In this document: in pieces, positions 32,950 through 42,491 of the stretch
Layout of the letters: the number at the start of each line of letters is the position of its first letter
How positions within the stretch are numbered: position 1 is the first letter of the stretch
Origin: Methanonatronarchaeales archaeon
Lineage (GTDB): Archaea > Halobacteriota > Methanonatronarchaeia > JAANXF01
Assembly: GCA_018263395.1 (NCBI GenBank)
Contig: JAANXF010000022.1
Location: 1-54,039 of the forward strand
Direction of reading: 5' to 3'
DNA length: 54,039 nt
Translations under genes and position numbers: made by a program
Notes under the pieces: generated by a model
Told to the model about the DNA's origin: nothing
The model's database searches: none
What the model saw: the letters and a program-made list of their open reading frames with translations, nothing else

Positions 32950-33594
32950 TCAAGGCCGATACCTCCCGACCACGCAGGCGTGGTCCGGGTACCTCTTCAG
33001 GACGTTCACCTCTGCAACCTCGAAATCGGCGAGACGGGCGGCCGCGCGGTCGAAAACCTCCTCCGGTTCTTCGGTAACGTCCTCCGCCCTGCTCTTCACC
33101 ATCAGCAGCAGGTGTCCCCCCTCGGCCAGGTAGGCCTCGGCGTTCCTGCTGGCGATTCCGGCCTGGTCCCTCTGGGCAACGTCCTGATAAATCAGGTCCA
33201 CCAGCTCGACCTTGCCGGCGTAGTTCCTCGGGTTCCTGCCGTCCGCGAGCACGGGCACAACGTTCTCCCTCCCGGATAGCCTTCGGAGCAGGGTCTTCAA
33301 GGGTCGGTACGCCTTGTCCACGCCGTAAACCACACCCTCGTCGACCAGGTCCGAGACGTGGGAAAGCGTGGTTCCACTTCCGGCCCCCAGGTAGAGTACT
33401 CCTGAGTCCCTCTCCACGGGAAGTTCGCCTCCGGCGGCGACGTGATCCGCGAGCTTGCTTCGGCCCGGGCTCCACTCCCTCCGTCCACGGCCTGCGCCCT
33501 CGCCGTAGACGCTTCCGGGAACCAGTGGCCTGGTGGCGGGACCGGTCAGCAGGTTCGGGTTCACAGCTTTCCTCCGGAAAGGCTGTTTGAGCAC
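32950..33594 (-). CDS. flpA: Fibrillarin-like rRNA/tRNA 2'-O-methyltransferase
   Basis: A 214-residue SAM methyltransferase, the catalytic part of C/D-box sRNPs that 2'-O-methylate rRNA and tRNA. Motif I is LYLGAGSGTTLSHVSDLV, followed by VYGVDKAYRPLKTLLRR, VDLIYQDVAQRDQAGIA and HLLLMVKSRAED. The N-terminal part starts with GTG 33594. It lies 25 bases after the Nop5 stop, the usual archaeal fibrillarin-Nop5 pairing. Confidence 0.93.
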   Translation of the reverse strand: MLKQPFRRKAVNPNLLTGPATRPLVPGSVYGEGAGRGRREWSPGRSKLADHVAAGGELPVERDSGVLYLGAGSGTTLSHVSDLVDEGVVYGVDKAYRPLKTLLRRLSGRENVVPVLADGRNPRNYAGKVELVDLIYQDVAQRDQAGIASRNAEAYLAEGGHLLLMVKSRAEDVTEEPEEVFDRAAARLADFEVAEVNVLKRYPDHACVVGRYRP

Positions 33595-33619
33595 TCGCTT
33601 CTGAAGGAGGCGGTGCGGT

Positions 33620-34324
33620 TCAACGTGCCTCCTCCACGCGGCTCCTCCATTCGTCGACGAGTCGGTCGGTTTCGTCCCTTCCGGAGTATGCGTCTATCCT
33701 GGCCGCGATGACCAGCTTGGCCGCGAGGGCCCTCGCGACCTCCCCGGCGCGGTCCCCGGCCCCCCTCACGTCCGGGTGGCTGTAAAGCACGCCGTGCTTC
33801 GGCGGGTCCCCGCCCCCCTGGAGGTGCCTGAAGAGGGCGCTCTCCGCGCCCAGCAACTGAACCGTGGACGCGGGCTTTCGCGCCAGCCCGTCCAGCCCCC
33901 CGCCCAGGTCCATCAAGCGGGCCGCCAGAGCTGGTGTAGCCAGCGCGGAGAGGTTCGGTGCCAGTCGCTCAGCCAGTAGCTCTACCTCCTCCATAAGGTC
34001 CCTGTTCCTGTCTGCCATCAGTTGACGGACTTCACGGACCCCCTCGTCGTCCTCCTCTTCAAGGTACTCGTCCAGCCTGTCGCGGCCCTCCCTCAGCTCG
34101 TCGGCCATCCTGAGCCTCCGTACCAGCCGGGTCTCCAGAGAGGTCTCGGCCTCCTCGACAGCCCGCTCCGCATCCTCAAACGCCATTCCATGTAGCCTCG
34201 TGACGTACTCGTCCCGCGGGATTCCTTCATCCTCCGCCAGGCTTCGTAGCCCGGACGCGAGTTCCCTGACCTCTTCGATGGACGGGTCCGTGGGGCCGTG
34301 CCGGGTGCCGAACCACGTCCTCAC
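33620..34324 (-). CDS. Nop5 (Nop56/58-like) core protein of C/D sRNPs
   Basis: A 234-residue Nop5, shorter than many because the N-terminal fibrillarin-binding part is brief. It has a charged coiled-coil helix (about 60-120) and a Nop domain: PNLSALATPALAARLMDLGG then LARKPASTVQLLGAESALFR and LYSHPDVRGAGDRAGEVAR, the conserved RNA/L7Ae-interacting loop. It assembles L7Ae-bound C/D guide RNA with fibrillarin. GTG start overlaps the end of the GHMP-kinase-like gene by 4 bases. The 3' neighbour is fibrillarin. Confidence 0.9.
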   Translation of the reverse strand: MRTWFGTRHGPTDPSIEEVRELASGLRSLAEDEGIPRDEYVTRLHGMAFEDAERAVEEAETSLETRLVRRLRMADELREGRDRLDEYLEEEDDEGVREVRQLMADRNRDLMEEVELLAERLAPNLSALATPALAARLMDLGGGLDGLARKPASTVQLLGAESALFRHLQGGGDPPKHGVLYSHPDVRGAGDRAGEVARALAAKLVIAARIDAYSGRDETDRLVDEWRSRVEEAR

Positions 34325-35232
34325 GGCACCACCTCCGCGCCGGTGTTGCTGGCCCTCGTCCTGAACACGTTCCCGTTAAACCCGTCCGTCGACACCTCGT
34401 CAGGATGCACGGCGTACACCGCGGGCCCGAAAGACGACATTCCGGCGGCGCAGCCACGCGCGTGCATCTCCTCCACCAGCCTCGTCGATTCCGGTTTCAG
34501 GTCCAGCTCCCTCCTCTTGAAGCCAAACTCCTGCACCTCTCTTATTGCGTCGCGGAAGGCAGGGAAGTCCGCCTCAGCCACCGAGGGCAGCAGCTTCATC
34601 AGGCTCAGGCGGCTCAACCGCTCCACCTCTCCGGCCGGCACGGGGCACTGCTCCTCGAATATCGAGGCCTCTCTGGCTCCGTGGGCCCCGGTCCCCTCCG
34701 GCACGAGGACCGCGACCTCCCAGTCCGGGAAGGTCAGGCGGGAGAGCACCGGCGGGGGCGGTGCAGGCGACGACGACGAGGGAATGAACCCCTCTTTCTC
34801 CTCCCAGCGGTGCCCGCCGTCCAGAATGAATCCTCCTGCCTCGAAGGCCGCCACGCCGATTCCGGAAGTGCCGCCCCTGCCCGTGATCCGGGCAACCTCC
34901 CTGACGGAAAGCTCCTCGTCGTTCAGCAGGGACGCGGCGGTCCCGGCGGCGAGGCTCGCTTGGGTCCCTGAGCCGAGGCCGACGTGCTGCGGGTAGCCCC
35001 TCGTCACCCTTAAACGTACGGGGTCTCCCCCGACCTCCTCGACGACACTCGCCGCCGCCTCTCGCACCCTGTCCGACATGGGCCCGCTTGCCTCCAGGGT
35101 GTCGGAGGGCTCTGCCTCCACCTCGACCGCGGGCTCATTCAGCGCGAGGCCGAGCCCGCCGTCCACCCGGCCGAGCCCGCCGTTCATGTCGAGGAGGGCG
35201 ACGTGGAGCCTGCTGACTGTCCTGACGAGCAC
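34321..35232 (-). CDS. Beta-ribofuranosylaminobenzene 5'-phosphate synthase-like protein
   Basis: About 303 residues, GHMP-kinase fold. It begins VRTVSRLHVALLDMNGGLGR, typical of beta-RFAP synthase, the first committed step to methanopterin. The GLGSGTQASLAAG glycine-rich loop is the phosphate-binding region and the C-terminal block is GCAAGMSSFGPAVYAV. I start at GTG 35232 because it places the family N-terminus correctly; the frame is open further but has no better start. A methanopterin gene is consistent with a C1-carrier euryarchaeon. Functional assignment is from fold and order, not proof. Confidence 0.8.
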   Translation of the reverse strand: MLVRTVSRLHVALLDMNGGLGRVDGGLGLALNEPAVEVEAEPSDTLEASGPMSDRVREAAASVVEEVGGDPVRLRVTRGYPQHVGLGSGTQASLAAGTAASLLNDEELSVREVARITGRGGTSGIGVAAFEAGGFILDGGHRWEEKEGFIPSSSSPAPPPPVLSRLTFPDWEVAVLVPEGTGAHGAREASIFEEQCPVPAGEVERLSRLSLMKLLPSVAEADFPAFRDAIREVQEFGFKRRELDLKPESTRLVEEMHARGCAAGMSSFGPAVYAVHPDEVSTDGFNGNVFRTRASNTGAEVVP

Positions 35233-35311
35233 GTCCGTAGATACGGTTCCGGCGAGGATAAGGCTTGGTCGGTGGGCCGAAGGTTTAAGCGGCGGCCCCC
35301 TCTCTTCATCC

Positions 35312-35833
35312 ATGGACCTACTCGAAGCTGTGCACACCCGCCGAAGTGTCAGGGCGTTCAGGGACGAGCCGGTTCCCGGGGAGCTTCTAGAGAGGGTCCT
35401 GGACGCGGCAAGGCAGGCCCCGACCGCCGGAAACCTGCAGGCCTGGAGCGTCGCAGTCGTCGAGGACGCGGGGACCCAGGAGGGGCTGGCCATGGCCGCC
35501 CTGGGGCAGGGCCACGTGGCGGGGGCCCCCGTGGACCTGGTCTTCGTCGCGGACGGGGAACGCTCCGCCGCGAAGTACGGCGAGAGGGGGCGGACCCTGT
35601 ACGCCCTGCAGGACGCCACCATCGCGGCCACCCACGCGGTGCTGGCGGCTCACGCCCTGGGACTCGGAACCTGCTGGGTGGGAGCGATGAGGGAGGGCGA
35701 CGTGGAGGGGCTGCTGGGTGTGCCGGATGGCCACCGCGTCGTCGCGATCATTCCCATGGGGTACCCGGCGGACGGCTCGGTCGATACCTCGAGGCGGCCG
35801 CTGGAGAGCTTCTTGCACAGTGAAGGCTGGTAA
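35312..35833 (+). CDS. Nitroreductase-family flavoprotein
   Basis: A 173-residue FMN-dependent oxidoreductase of the nitroreductase fold. The start DLLEAVHTRRSVRAFRDEPV and the APTAGNLQAWSVAVV segment form the flavin-binding elements, and HALGLGTCWVGAMREGDV is the typical C-terminal block. A TATA-like GGTTTAAGC (about 35282-35290) is ~27 bases before ATG 35312. It is divergent from the GHMP gene and 31 bases before Tsr3. Substrate unknown. Confidence 0.85.
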   Translation: MDLLEAVHTRRSVRAFRDEPVPGELLERVLDAARQAPTAGNLQAWSVAVVEDAGTQEGLAMAALGQGHVAGAPVDLVFVADGERSAAKYGERGRTLYALQDATIAATHAVLAAHALGLGTCWVGAMREGDVEGLLGVPDGHRVVAIIPMGYPADGSVDTSRRPLESFLHSEGW

Positions 35834-35864
35834 GAGCTTTCGGTGAGGAGGAAGAACTCCTCTC

Positions 35865-36365
35865 GTGGAGCTCTACGTATACGACGCGGATCAGTGCGAC
35901 CCCCGCAGGTGCACGTCCAAAAAACTGGTACACCTCGGCCTCGCGAACGAGGTGCAGGCCGGCGGCCTGCAGGGCAGACTGGTCCTCAGCCCGGCCTCCG
36001 GAAGGGCGCTCTCACCCGCGGACAGGTCACTCGCCGAAGAGAGGGGCCTGGCGGCAATCGACTGCTCCTGGAACGAGGGAAGCGAGGTCTTTCGGCGGCT
36101 CCGCGGTGGCGGGTCCGGGAGGGCGCTTCCGTTCCTCGTTGCCGGCAACCCCGTCAACTTCGGAAAGCCCCTGAGGCTCTCGACCGCCGAGGCCCTGGCT
36201 GCGGCCCTCCACATCTTGGGGGAGAAGGACGTCGCCAGGGAGGTGATGTCGAAGTTCTCGTGGGGCCACACGTTCCTGGAGGTGAACGAGGAGCCGCTCG
36301 ATAGGTACGCGTCGGCGGGGAACAGTTCGGAGGTGGTCGATGTGCAGATGGACTACCTCCGGTAA
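35865..36365 (+). CDS. tsr3: Tsr3-type 18S/16S rRNA aminocarboxypropyltransferase
   Basis: A 166-residue protein: [20 protein letters not shown] opens the DUF367/Tsr3 family, followed by [20 protein letters not shown] and [20 protein letters not shown]. The enzyme transfers the aminocarboxypropyl group from SAM to a pseudouridine in the small-subunit rRNA. GTG start. It is followed closely by L40e, a ribosome-related arrangement. Confidence 0.92.
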   Translation: MELYVYDADQCDPRRCTSKKLVHLGLANEVQAGGLQGRLVLSPASGRALSPADRSLAEERGLAAIDCSWNEGSEVFRRLRGGGSGRALPFLVAGNPVNFGKPLRLSTAEALAAALHILGEKDVAREVMSKFSWGHTFLEVNEEPLDRYASAGNSSEVVDVQMDYLR

Positions 36366-36396
36366 GGCTTTTAGACGTGGAGACGATGGAGGAACG

Positions 36397-36543
36397 ATGG
36401 CGAGGTTCCCTGAGGCCGAGGAGAGGTTGCTGAACGTGAAGATCTGCATGAAGTGCAACGCGCGGAACCCCATTCGCGCGACCAAGTGCCGCAAGTGCGG
36501 CTATCACCGCCTTCGCCGGAAGGCCAAAGCGACGCGTGCATGA
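36397..36543 (+). CDS. 50S ribosomal protein L40e
   Basis: A 48-residue ribosomal protein with a four-cysteine zinc finger: [21 protein letters not shown]. The start ATG 36397 follows a short purine-rich stretch (GGAGG). The stop TGA overlaps the GGGPS ATG (ATGA), coupling the two. Confidence 0.95.
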   Translation: MARFPEAEERLLNVKICMKCNARNPIRATKCRKCGYHRLRRKAKATRA

Positions 36544-37268
36544 TTGAGAAGCTGTTCGACGACGGCCCGCTCCACTTCTCCCTGCTTGACCCGGACGAGC
36601 AGGACCCTGTGGACGCGGGCGAAATGGCGTCTTCCGCCGAGGCCGGTGGAACGGACGCGATAATGGTGGGCGGCTCCGTCGGCAGCGTCGGTGGACTGGT
36701 GGAGGAGACGGTCGCGTCGGTAAAGGAGGAGACGTCCCTTCCGGTGGTTCTATTTCCACCGGACCACGGCTCTATCGCTCCGAATGCCGACGCCGTGTTC
36801 TTCATGTCGATGCTTAACTCCCGGAACCCGATGTACATCACCGGTTTCCAGATGATGGGGGCCCCCATCGTTCGGAGGGCGGGTATCGAGGCCCTCCCGA
36901 TGGCGTACCTTCCCGTCGAGCCCGCGGGGGAGTCGGCCGTCGGGTACGTATCCGACGCCAGACCCATACCACGGGGCAAACCCGGCATCGCGCTTGCCTA
37001 CTCGCTGGCGGCGCAGTACCTGGGTATGCGTTACGTCTACCTGGAGGGGGGCAGCGGCGTAGAGGAACCCGTTCCGGTGGAGATGGTGAGGGCGGTGAGC
37101 GAGGGATGTGACGCCGTACTGGTAGTCGGCGGTGGAATAAACTCCCCGGAGAGGGCTGCCGAGAGGGTCGAGGCGGGCGCGGACGTAATAGTTACCGGGA
37201 CCGTGGTCGAGGGAAGCAGCGACGTGGAGTCCACGATCTCCTCCCTCGTGGAAGCCGTGAAGGGCTGA
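36540..37268 (+). CDS. Geranylgeranylglyceryl phosphate synthase
   Basis: A 242-residue TIM-barrel prenyltransferase that makes the first ether bond of archaeal lipids (sn-glycerol-1-phosphate plus geranylgeranyl diphosphate). Motifs: LLDPDEQDP at the N-terminus, [57 protein letters not shown] and [10 protein letters not shown], which bind phosphate and Mg. The ATG overlaps the L40e stop. It ends 64 bases before the convergent topA gene. Confidence 0.95.
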   Translation: MIEKLFDDGPLHFSLLDPDEQDPVDAGEMASSAEAGGTDAIMVGGSVGSVGGLVEETVASVKEETSLPVVLFPPDHGSIAPNADAVFFMSMLNSRNPMYITGFQMMGAPIVRRAGIEALPMAYLPVEPAGESAVGYVSDARPIPRGKPGIALAYSLAAQYLGMRYVYLEGGSGVEEPVPVEMVRAVSEGCDAVLVVGGGINSPERAAERVEAGADVIVTGTVVEGSSDVESTISSLVEAVKG

Positions 37269-37277
37269 GCGGGAATA

Positions 37278-37319
37278 CTTAAACTGTTCTCTTAAACTGT
37301 TGTTCTCTTAAACTGTTCT
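37278..37319. repeat. Short tandem repeat between convergent genes
   Basis: CTTAAACTGTTCT occurs three times (37278-37290, 37291-37306 with a GTT insert, 37307-37319) in the gap between the GGGPS and topA stops. It is AT-rich and T-rich on the plus strand, so it may serve as a transcription terminator for the plus-strand operon. Confidence 0.55.
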
Positions 37320-37331
37320 CTGCTTGTCGAG

Positions 37332-39560
37332 TTAGGCCTGTTGGGCCCCGGTCTCCAGAACCTTTTTTGCCTGCCTTTTGAAGCTCCTGAACTTGCCCCT
37401 CGGAAGACCCTCGACGTGGCCCTCCTCGTAGCTCGCCAGGTCGCTGACGGTCTCTATTCCAGCCTCGGCGAGGCTTTCGCTGTACTTCTCGCCGACGCCC
37501 TTGATCTCAGATACGGTGTCGCCGGGTTCGAGGTGTTTCGCGGCCTCGGCCTCCTTGCGCTCTCTCACCTCCTTCCACTGCTCGTAGTTGCATATTGGGC
37601 ACCCAAGGTCCCACGGCCTGCCGCTGTTGGGGACCACCTTTACCCCGTGTAGCCCGTGCTCATCGCATATCGTTTTTGTGACTATCAGGTTTCCTCGCCT
37701 GGGCAGGGGCAAAGTGTAGGTGCAGTCCGGGTAACCGGAGCAGCCAACGAAGCGTCCCCCCCGTCTCGACCTCCTGATCACGAGGGTTTCGCCGCAATCC
37801 GGACACGAACCCACCTCCCTGTCGGACCTGAGGCCCTCCCTCAACGAGTTCTGGATTTCGTCCTCCCTCTCCTCGAAGTCACGGAAGGCCTCGTCAAGCA
37901 TCTCCCTGGACTCCTCCACGACCTCGGAGTCGACGAGCTCCCCCTCTGCTATCCGGGACATATCCTCCTCGAGCTCCGCCGTCATGTCGGGCGTCGTGAC
38001 GAGCGGCGCGTAGTCCTCCAGGGTGTCTATTACCGACTCGGCCGTCTTGGTCGGCTTCACAGGGTTCCCGTATATATAACCCCGGCTGTACAGCTTGGAT
38101 ATCGTTCCGTGCCTCGTGGCCTTCGTACCGAGGTTTCTCTTCTCCATCTCGGTTACGAGTCGGCCGGTCCCGAAGCGTCCGGGTGGCTGGGTCTCTTTCT
38201 CCTCTATCTCCGTGGAAACCACCTCCAGAACGGCGCCCTCTTCCAGGTCCGGCAGGATGACCTCCTTCACGGAGCGGTAGGGGTAGAACCAGCGCCATCC
38301 CTTCTTAACTATCCGTGTGCCGTTGGCCTTGAGCGGTTCGCCGTTGCTATCGAAGTCCGACCTGACGTGCTCGCGTATCGCGGGGTCTGCGAGCGTGGCG
38401 AAGAACCTCCTCACGACCAGCTCGTAAATCTTCCACTCGTCGCTGGAGAGTTTCTGCTCTTCGGCCACCGAGACCGGGTAAATCGGGGGGTGGTCCGTGG
38501 TCTGCTTCTTTCCCCGCGTGGGCTTCATCCTCTCCCTCTCCAGGAGGGCGGAGGCGTACCTGTCGAAGTGTGAGCCCCTGAACATCTCCACGGTACTCCT
38601 GAGGTTCAGGCCGTCGGGATAGACCGTGTTGTCGGTTCTGGGGTAGGAGATGTATCCCGCGGTGTAGAGGTCGGAGGCGATGCGCATCGCCCTGGCCGGG
38701 GAGTACCCGATGGAGGACGCGGCTCTCTGAAACGCCGTGGTGTTGAATGGAGCGGGTGGCCTGTCCCTGGACCGCTTCTTCACCACGCTGATCACGGTCG
38801 CGGTTTCCCCGAGGCCCTCGTAGGCGCTCAGTCCCTCGTCGTGGTCCCAGAACCGGTTGCCCCGGTGCTCGGTCTCGAACTCCTCGTCGGCTCCAAGCAT
38901 TGCCCCAACCTCCCAGTAGGGCTCGGGCACGAAGGCCTCCCTCTCGTGCTCCTTGTCCACTATCATCGCGAGGGTGGGGGTCTGCACCCTTCCGACTGAG
39001 AGGAAGTTTTCGCCGTACCGACGGGCCATTAGCGAGATTTCGCGGGTGAGTGAGGCGCCCCACATCAGGTCGATTTTCTGCCTCGCCTCTCCCGCGGCCG
39101 CCAGGTCGTAGTCGATCTCCTCCAGCTCGTCGAACGCCCGCTTAACGTCGTCCTCCGTGAGCGAGGAGAACCTGGCGCGATACACCCCGGCGTTCAGGCC
39201 GCTCTCCTCGAGGAGCCGCAGGGCCTCGACCCCTATGAGCTCTCCCTCCCGGTCGTAGTCGGTGGCCACTATCACGGCGTCGGCGTCGGAGAACCCCCTG
39301 AGGGCACTCGCTATCCTCGTCCCTGTCACCACCTGCTCCATCGGGGCGTGCACGAGGTCCCTCGGTTCGACCCCGTTCCAGTCGTCGTACTCCGAGGGGT
39401 AATCGATGTTGACGATGTGGCCCCTGAGACCGATTACCACCGCATCGTCAAACCTGTAGGTGTTTACTCCGTTGACCCTCTTACTGGAGCTGGTCCCTCC
39501 GCTCAGTATGTCGGCAATCCGGCTCGCAGCGTTGTCCTTTTCGCTTATTACGAGTTTCAC
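37332..39560 (-). CDS. topA: DNA topoisomerase I (type IA)
   Basis: A 742-residue type IA topoisomerase. TOPRIM begins LVISEKDNAASRIADILSGG and has IVATDYDREGELIGVEALRL. The active-site Tyr is in YISYPRTDNTVYPDG. The C-terminal region has a four-Cys zinc finger (CPDCGETLVIRRSRRGGRFV then GCSGYPDC) and a second partial one, and ends with helix-hairpin-helix repeats (IKGVGEKYSESLAEAGIETV). It relaxes negative supercoils by single-strand passage. Its ATG overlaps the gatB stop, so it is the last gene of the gatC-gatA-gatB unit. Confidence 0.95.
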   Translation of the reverse strand: MKLVISEKDNAASRIADILSGGTSSSKRVNGVNTYRFDDAVVIGLRGHIVNIDYPSEYDDWNGVEPRDLVHAPMEQVVTGTRIASALRGFSDADAVIVATDYDREGELIGVEALRLLEESGLNAGVYRARFSSLTEDDVKRAFDELEEIDYDLAAAGEARQKIDLMWGASLTREISLMARRYGENFLSVGRVQTPTLAMIVDKEHEREAFVPEPYWEVGAMLGADEEFETEHRGNRFWDHDEGLSAYEGLGETATVISVVKKRSRDRPPAPFNTTAFQRAASSIGYSPARAMRIASDLYTAGYISYPRTDNTVYPDGLNLRSTVEMFRGSHFDRYASALLERERMKPTRGKKQTTDHPPIYPVSVAEEQKLSSDEWKIYELVVRRFFATLADPAIREHVRSDFDSNGEPLKANGTRIVKKGWRWFYPYRSVKEVILPDLEEGAVLEVVSTEIEEKETQPPGRFGTGRLVTEMEKRNLGTKATRHGTISKLYSRGYIYGNPVKPTKTAESVIDTLEDYAPLVTTPDMTAELEEDMSRIAEGELVDSEVVEESREMLDEAFRDFEEREDEIQNSLREGLRSDREVGSCPDCGETLVIRRSRRGGRFVGCSGYPDCTYTLPLPRRGNLIVTKTICDEHGLHGVKVVPNSGRPWDLGCPICNYEQWKEVRERKEAEAAKHLEPGDTVSEIKGVGEKYSESLAEAGIETVSDLASYEEGHVEGLPRGKFRSFKRQAKKVLETGAQQA

Positions 39561-40969
39561 TTCTCTTCCTCCAGCCTCTCATCGAATAGGTCTGAAGCCT
39601 CTCTAGGGGAGATCTTGCCCCTGGACCTCCGTACCACCTGGCCCACCAGAAAGTTAAGGGCCTCCTCCTTCCCGGAGAGGTAGTCCTCGACTGTCTCCCG
39701 GTGCTCCCCGATAACTTCTTCCACGCACTTAAGTGCCTCGTCTGCGCCCTCCATGGTAAGCCCCTTCTCGTCCACGACGGCCGCAGGGGATCGGCCCTCG
39801 TCCAGCACGTCCCTCAGCACGTCGGTGGCGGAGACGTCCGTTATCTCGCCGCCGCGAAGCATCTCCACTATCTCCGTCTCCCACTCCACCGCCGTCTCTC
39901 GCCCCACCCCCTCGAACCATTCGTCCAGGGAGAGCTCCCGGTAGTTCAGCTCCCCCAGGAGCTCGTCGACGACGTGAGACGCGGCCGCCCGGGGCTCCAC
40001 CGCCTCTGCGACGTCCTCGTAGAAGTCGGCCAGCTCTTTCTCCGCGGTGAGTCGTTTGGCGTGCTCGTCCGTTACGCCGTACTCCTCCCGGAACCTCTCC
40101 CGCCGCTGGTCAGGAAGCTCCGGTACGCCCTCCGCAGCGGCACCGGCCATCCCCTCGTCTACGCGTATGAGCGGCAGGTTGGGCTCCGGGAAGTAACGGT
40201 AATCGGCCTCCTCCTCCTTGGTCCGCATGGGCCGCGTGACGCCGGTCTCCTCGTCGAAGTGCCGGGTCTCCAGCACCGCCTCCGAACCCCTTTTCAGCAT
40301 GTTTCGCTGCCGCGTTATCTCGTAACGCAGCGCCCTCTCAGCGCCCCTGTGCGAGGATATGTTCTTCACCTCAACGCGGCTTCCGCCCTCGATGGAGACG
40401 TTTGCGTCGGCCCGCATGGCGCCGTCCAGCGGCTCGAACACCCCCAGGTACTCCAGCGTGGTGCGGAGCCTCTGCAGAAACTCCCGGCCCTCCTCCGGCG
40501 ACTCCATGTCGGGCTCCGTCACTATCTCCAGCAGCGGCACGCCGCTCCGGTTGTAGTCCAGGAGGCTGCGGTTCCGCATGTGGACTATTCGGCCCGGGTC
40601 CTCCTCGAGGTGAACCCGTCGAACCCCGACCGCCCTCTCCCCGTCCCCGGCCTGAATCGTGATGGAGCCGTCGACGCCTACGGGGAACTCGTACTGCGTG
40701 ATTTGAAAATTCTTGGGCAGGTCCGGGTAGAAGTAGTTCTTCCTGTAGAACAGCTGCTCTTCGACGACCTCGCAACCCAGGGCGAGCGACACCCTCAGAC
40801 CGAAGTCGAGCGCCGACTCGTTCATTACGGGGAGCGCCCCCGGCATTCCGAGGCAGACCTCGCAGGTGTGGGTGTTGGGCTCCGCGTCGTGGTAGTCCGT
40901 GGAGCAACCGCAGAACAGCTTCGAATCCGTCCGGAGCTGCGCGTGAACCTCCAGTCCTATCACCGGCAC
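39557..40969 (-). CDS. gatB: Asp/Glu-tRNA amidotransferase subunit B
   Basis: A 470-residue GatB: IGLEVHAQLRTDSKLFCGCS at the start, catalytic-core PDLPKNFQITQYEFPVGVDG, and the GatB/YqeY C-terminal domain about residues 320-465 with ALNFLVGQVVRRSRGKISP. It makes Gln-tRNA or Asn-tRNA from mischarged tRNA together with GatA and GatC. GTG start 40969. 166 bases separate it from gatA; a TATA-like AGGATAAAT at about 41089-41097 could be an internal promoter. Confidence 0.95.
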   Translation of the reverse strand: MPVIGLEVHAQLRTDSKLFCGCSTDYHDAEPNTHTCEVCLGMPGALPVMNESALDFGLRVSLALGCEVVEEQLFYRKNYFYPDLPKNFQITQYEFPVGVDGSITIQAGDGERAVGVRRVHLEEDPGRIVHMRNRSLLDYNRSGVPLLEIVTEPDMESPEEGREFLQRLRTTLEYLGVFEPLDGAMRADANVSIEGGSRVEVKNISSHRGAERALRYEITRQRNMLKRGSEAVLETRHFDEETGVTRPMRTKEEEADYRYFPEPNLPLIRVDEGMAGAAAEGVPELPDQRRERFREEYGVTDEHAKRLTAEKELADFYEDVAEAVEPRAAASHVVDELLGELNYRELSLDEWFEGVGRETAVEWETEIVEMLRGGEITDVSATDVLRDVLDEGRSPAAVVDEKGLTMEGADEALKCVEEVIGEHRETVEDYLSGKEEALNFLVGQVVRRSRGKISPREASDLFDERLEEEK

Positions 40970-41135
40970 GACGGGACACCTCTTTCTGTAGCCGGGGGGA
41001 GGGAACCTGTAGAGAGTAAAGGCTCGAAGAAGCGACGAGGAGTTTTCGTGAAGATGGACCGTCCGAGACCTCCGCTTGAAGGAGAGGGATTTATCCTCTC
41101 GGCAGGGGCCCCTACGGACGTAGATTCCTCGCTCG

Positions 41136-42491
41136 TCATCGTACCAGCTCCACCTCCCTCGCCGCGTCCAGCAGCAGCTCTTCGGAGAACTCCGGCCCCA
41201 TGAGCTGCACGCCGACCGCCTCGCCCTCCTCCGCCGGAACTGAGATTGCCGGGATTCCCGCCAGGTTGGCGGGGACCGTGCATACGTCGGAGAGGTACAT
41301 CCTCAGCGGGTCCTCCAGCGCCTCGCCGAGCCGGAACGGCTCCACCGGCATCGTGGGGGAGAGCAGCAGGTCCACTTTTGAAAACAATCGGTCGAACTCG
41401 TCGGCGATAAGGCGGCGGGCCAGCAGGGCCTTGCGGTAGTACCTATCGGAGTAACCCTCCGACAGGGCGTAGGTGCCCAGCATTATCCTGCGCTTCACCT
41501 CGTCCCCGAAGTTGTCGCCCCTCACCTTCGCGAACACCTCGTCGTAGCGGCCGCGCTCATTCGGCCCGGCGCCGTACCGGACGCCGTCGTACCGGGCCAG
41601 GTTGGAGGAGGCCTCGCTCATCGCCAGCACGTAGTACGCCGACACCACGTGGTCCAGCCCCTCCATCTCCACCGTCTCGGCGTCGTGCCCCGCGTCGTCC
41701 AGGGAGGACACCGCGTCACGTACCTCCCTCTTCACCCCGTCGTCGGAGCCCTCCACGAGTTCCTCGATTACGCCCACTCTGACCGGTTCGTCCAGCCCGG
41801 TCGGTTCGTACCGCTTTCGCTCGCCGCGGGAGGTGGAGTCCCGCGGGTCCCTTCCGCCGATGGCGCTGAGCAGGAGGGCGCAGTCCTCGACTGTACGGGT
41901 CATCGGGCCTACGGTTTCCAGGGAGTCGGCGTACGGAATCAGCCCGTACCTCGACAGCAGGCCGTAGGTCGGCTTCAGCCCGACGGTGGAGGTGAAGGCT
42001 GCCGGGTTCCTGACTGAGCCCCCGGTATCGCTTCCCAGGGCCAGGTCCACGTGGCCCGCGGCCACTGCGGCACCGCTTCCTCCCGAGGAGCCGCCCGGAA
42101 CCAGGGACGGGTCCAGCGGGTTCCTCGTGGGCCCGAAGGCCGAGGTCTCCGTCGTGGACCCCATACAGAACTCGTCGCAGTTCGTCTTCCCCACGACCGT
42201 GGCGCCCTCCTCCCTCAAACGCTCCACGACGTAGGCGTCGAACACGGGCTCGTACCCCTTGAGTATCTTGGAGCCCACCGTCGTCTCCAGCCCCTCCGTC
42301 GTTATCGAGTCCTTCACGGCCACGGGCTGACCGGCGAGCAGGCCGTCATCGTCACCCGGCGAGGCGTCGGTGTCGACAGTGACGAAGCAGTTGAAATCGT
42401 CGGCCCTCGCGCCTTCCAGCGCAGCCTCCAGGAGCCCCGACGGGTCCTCGGCGCCCCACCTGACGGACTCGGCCTGCTCCCTTGCGCTCAA
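41136..42491 (-). CDS. gatA: Asp/Glu-tRNA amidotransferase subunit A
   Basis: A 451-residue amidase-signature protein that releases ammonia from glutamine. The catalytic Lys is in PVAVKDSITTEGL, and the Ser-rich motif is GGSSGGSGAAVAAGHVDLAL with SDTGGSVRNPAAF. I use TTG 42491 because it overlaps the gatC stop (TTGA) and keeps MSAREQAESVRWGAED; an upstream in-frame ATG would lie inside gatC. It works with GatB and GatC, and the three are on one transcript. Confidence 0.93.
   Translation of the reverse strand: MSAREQAESVRWGAEDPSGLLEAALEGARADDFNCFVTVDTDASPGDDDGLLAGQPVAVKDSITTEGLETTVGSKILKGYEPVFDAYVVERLREEGATVVGKTNCDEFCMGSTTETSAFGPTRNPLDPSLVPGGSSGGSGAAVAAGHVDLALGSDTGGSVRNPAAFTSTVGLKPTYGLLSRYGLIPYADSLETVGPMTRTVEDCALLLSAIGGRDPRDSTSRGERKRYEPTGLDEPVRVGVIEELVEGSDDGVKREVRDAVSSLDDAGHDAETVEMEGLDHVVSAYYVLAMSEASSNLARYDGVRYGAGPNERGRYDEVFAKVRGDNFGDEVKRRIMLGTYALSEGYSDRYYRKALLARRLIADEFDRLFSKVDLLLSPTMPVEPFRLGEALEDPLRMYLSDVCTVPANLAGIPAISVPAEEGEAVGVQLMGPEFSEELLLDAAREVELVR

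Noticed and set aside
40960-41140. ORF between gatA and gatB with an ATGA overlap to the gatA stop (about 59 codons)
   Set aside because: The tight overlap is tempting, but the translation is Ser/Pro/Arg-rich, has no conserved block, and the space fits an ordinary leader with a TATA-like AGGATAAAT. I left it out as unproven.
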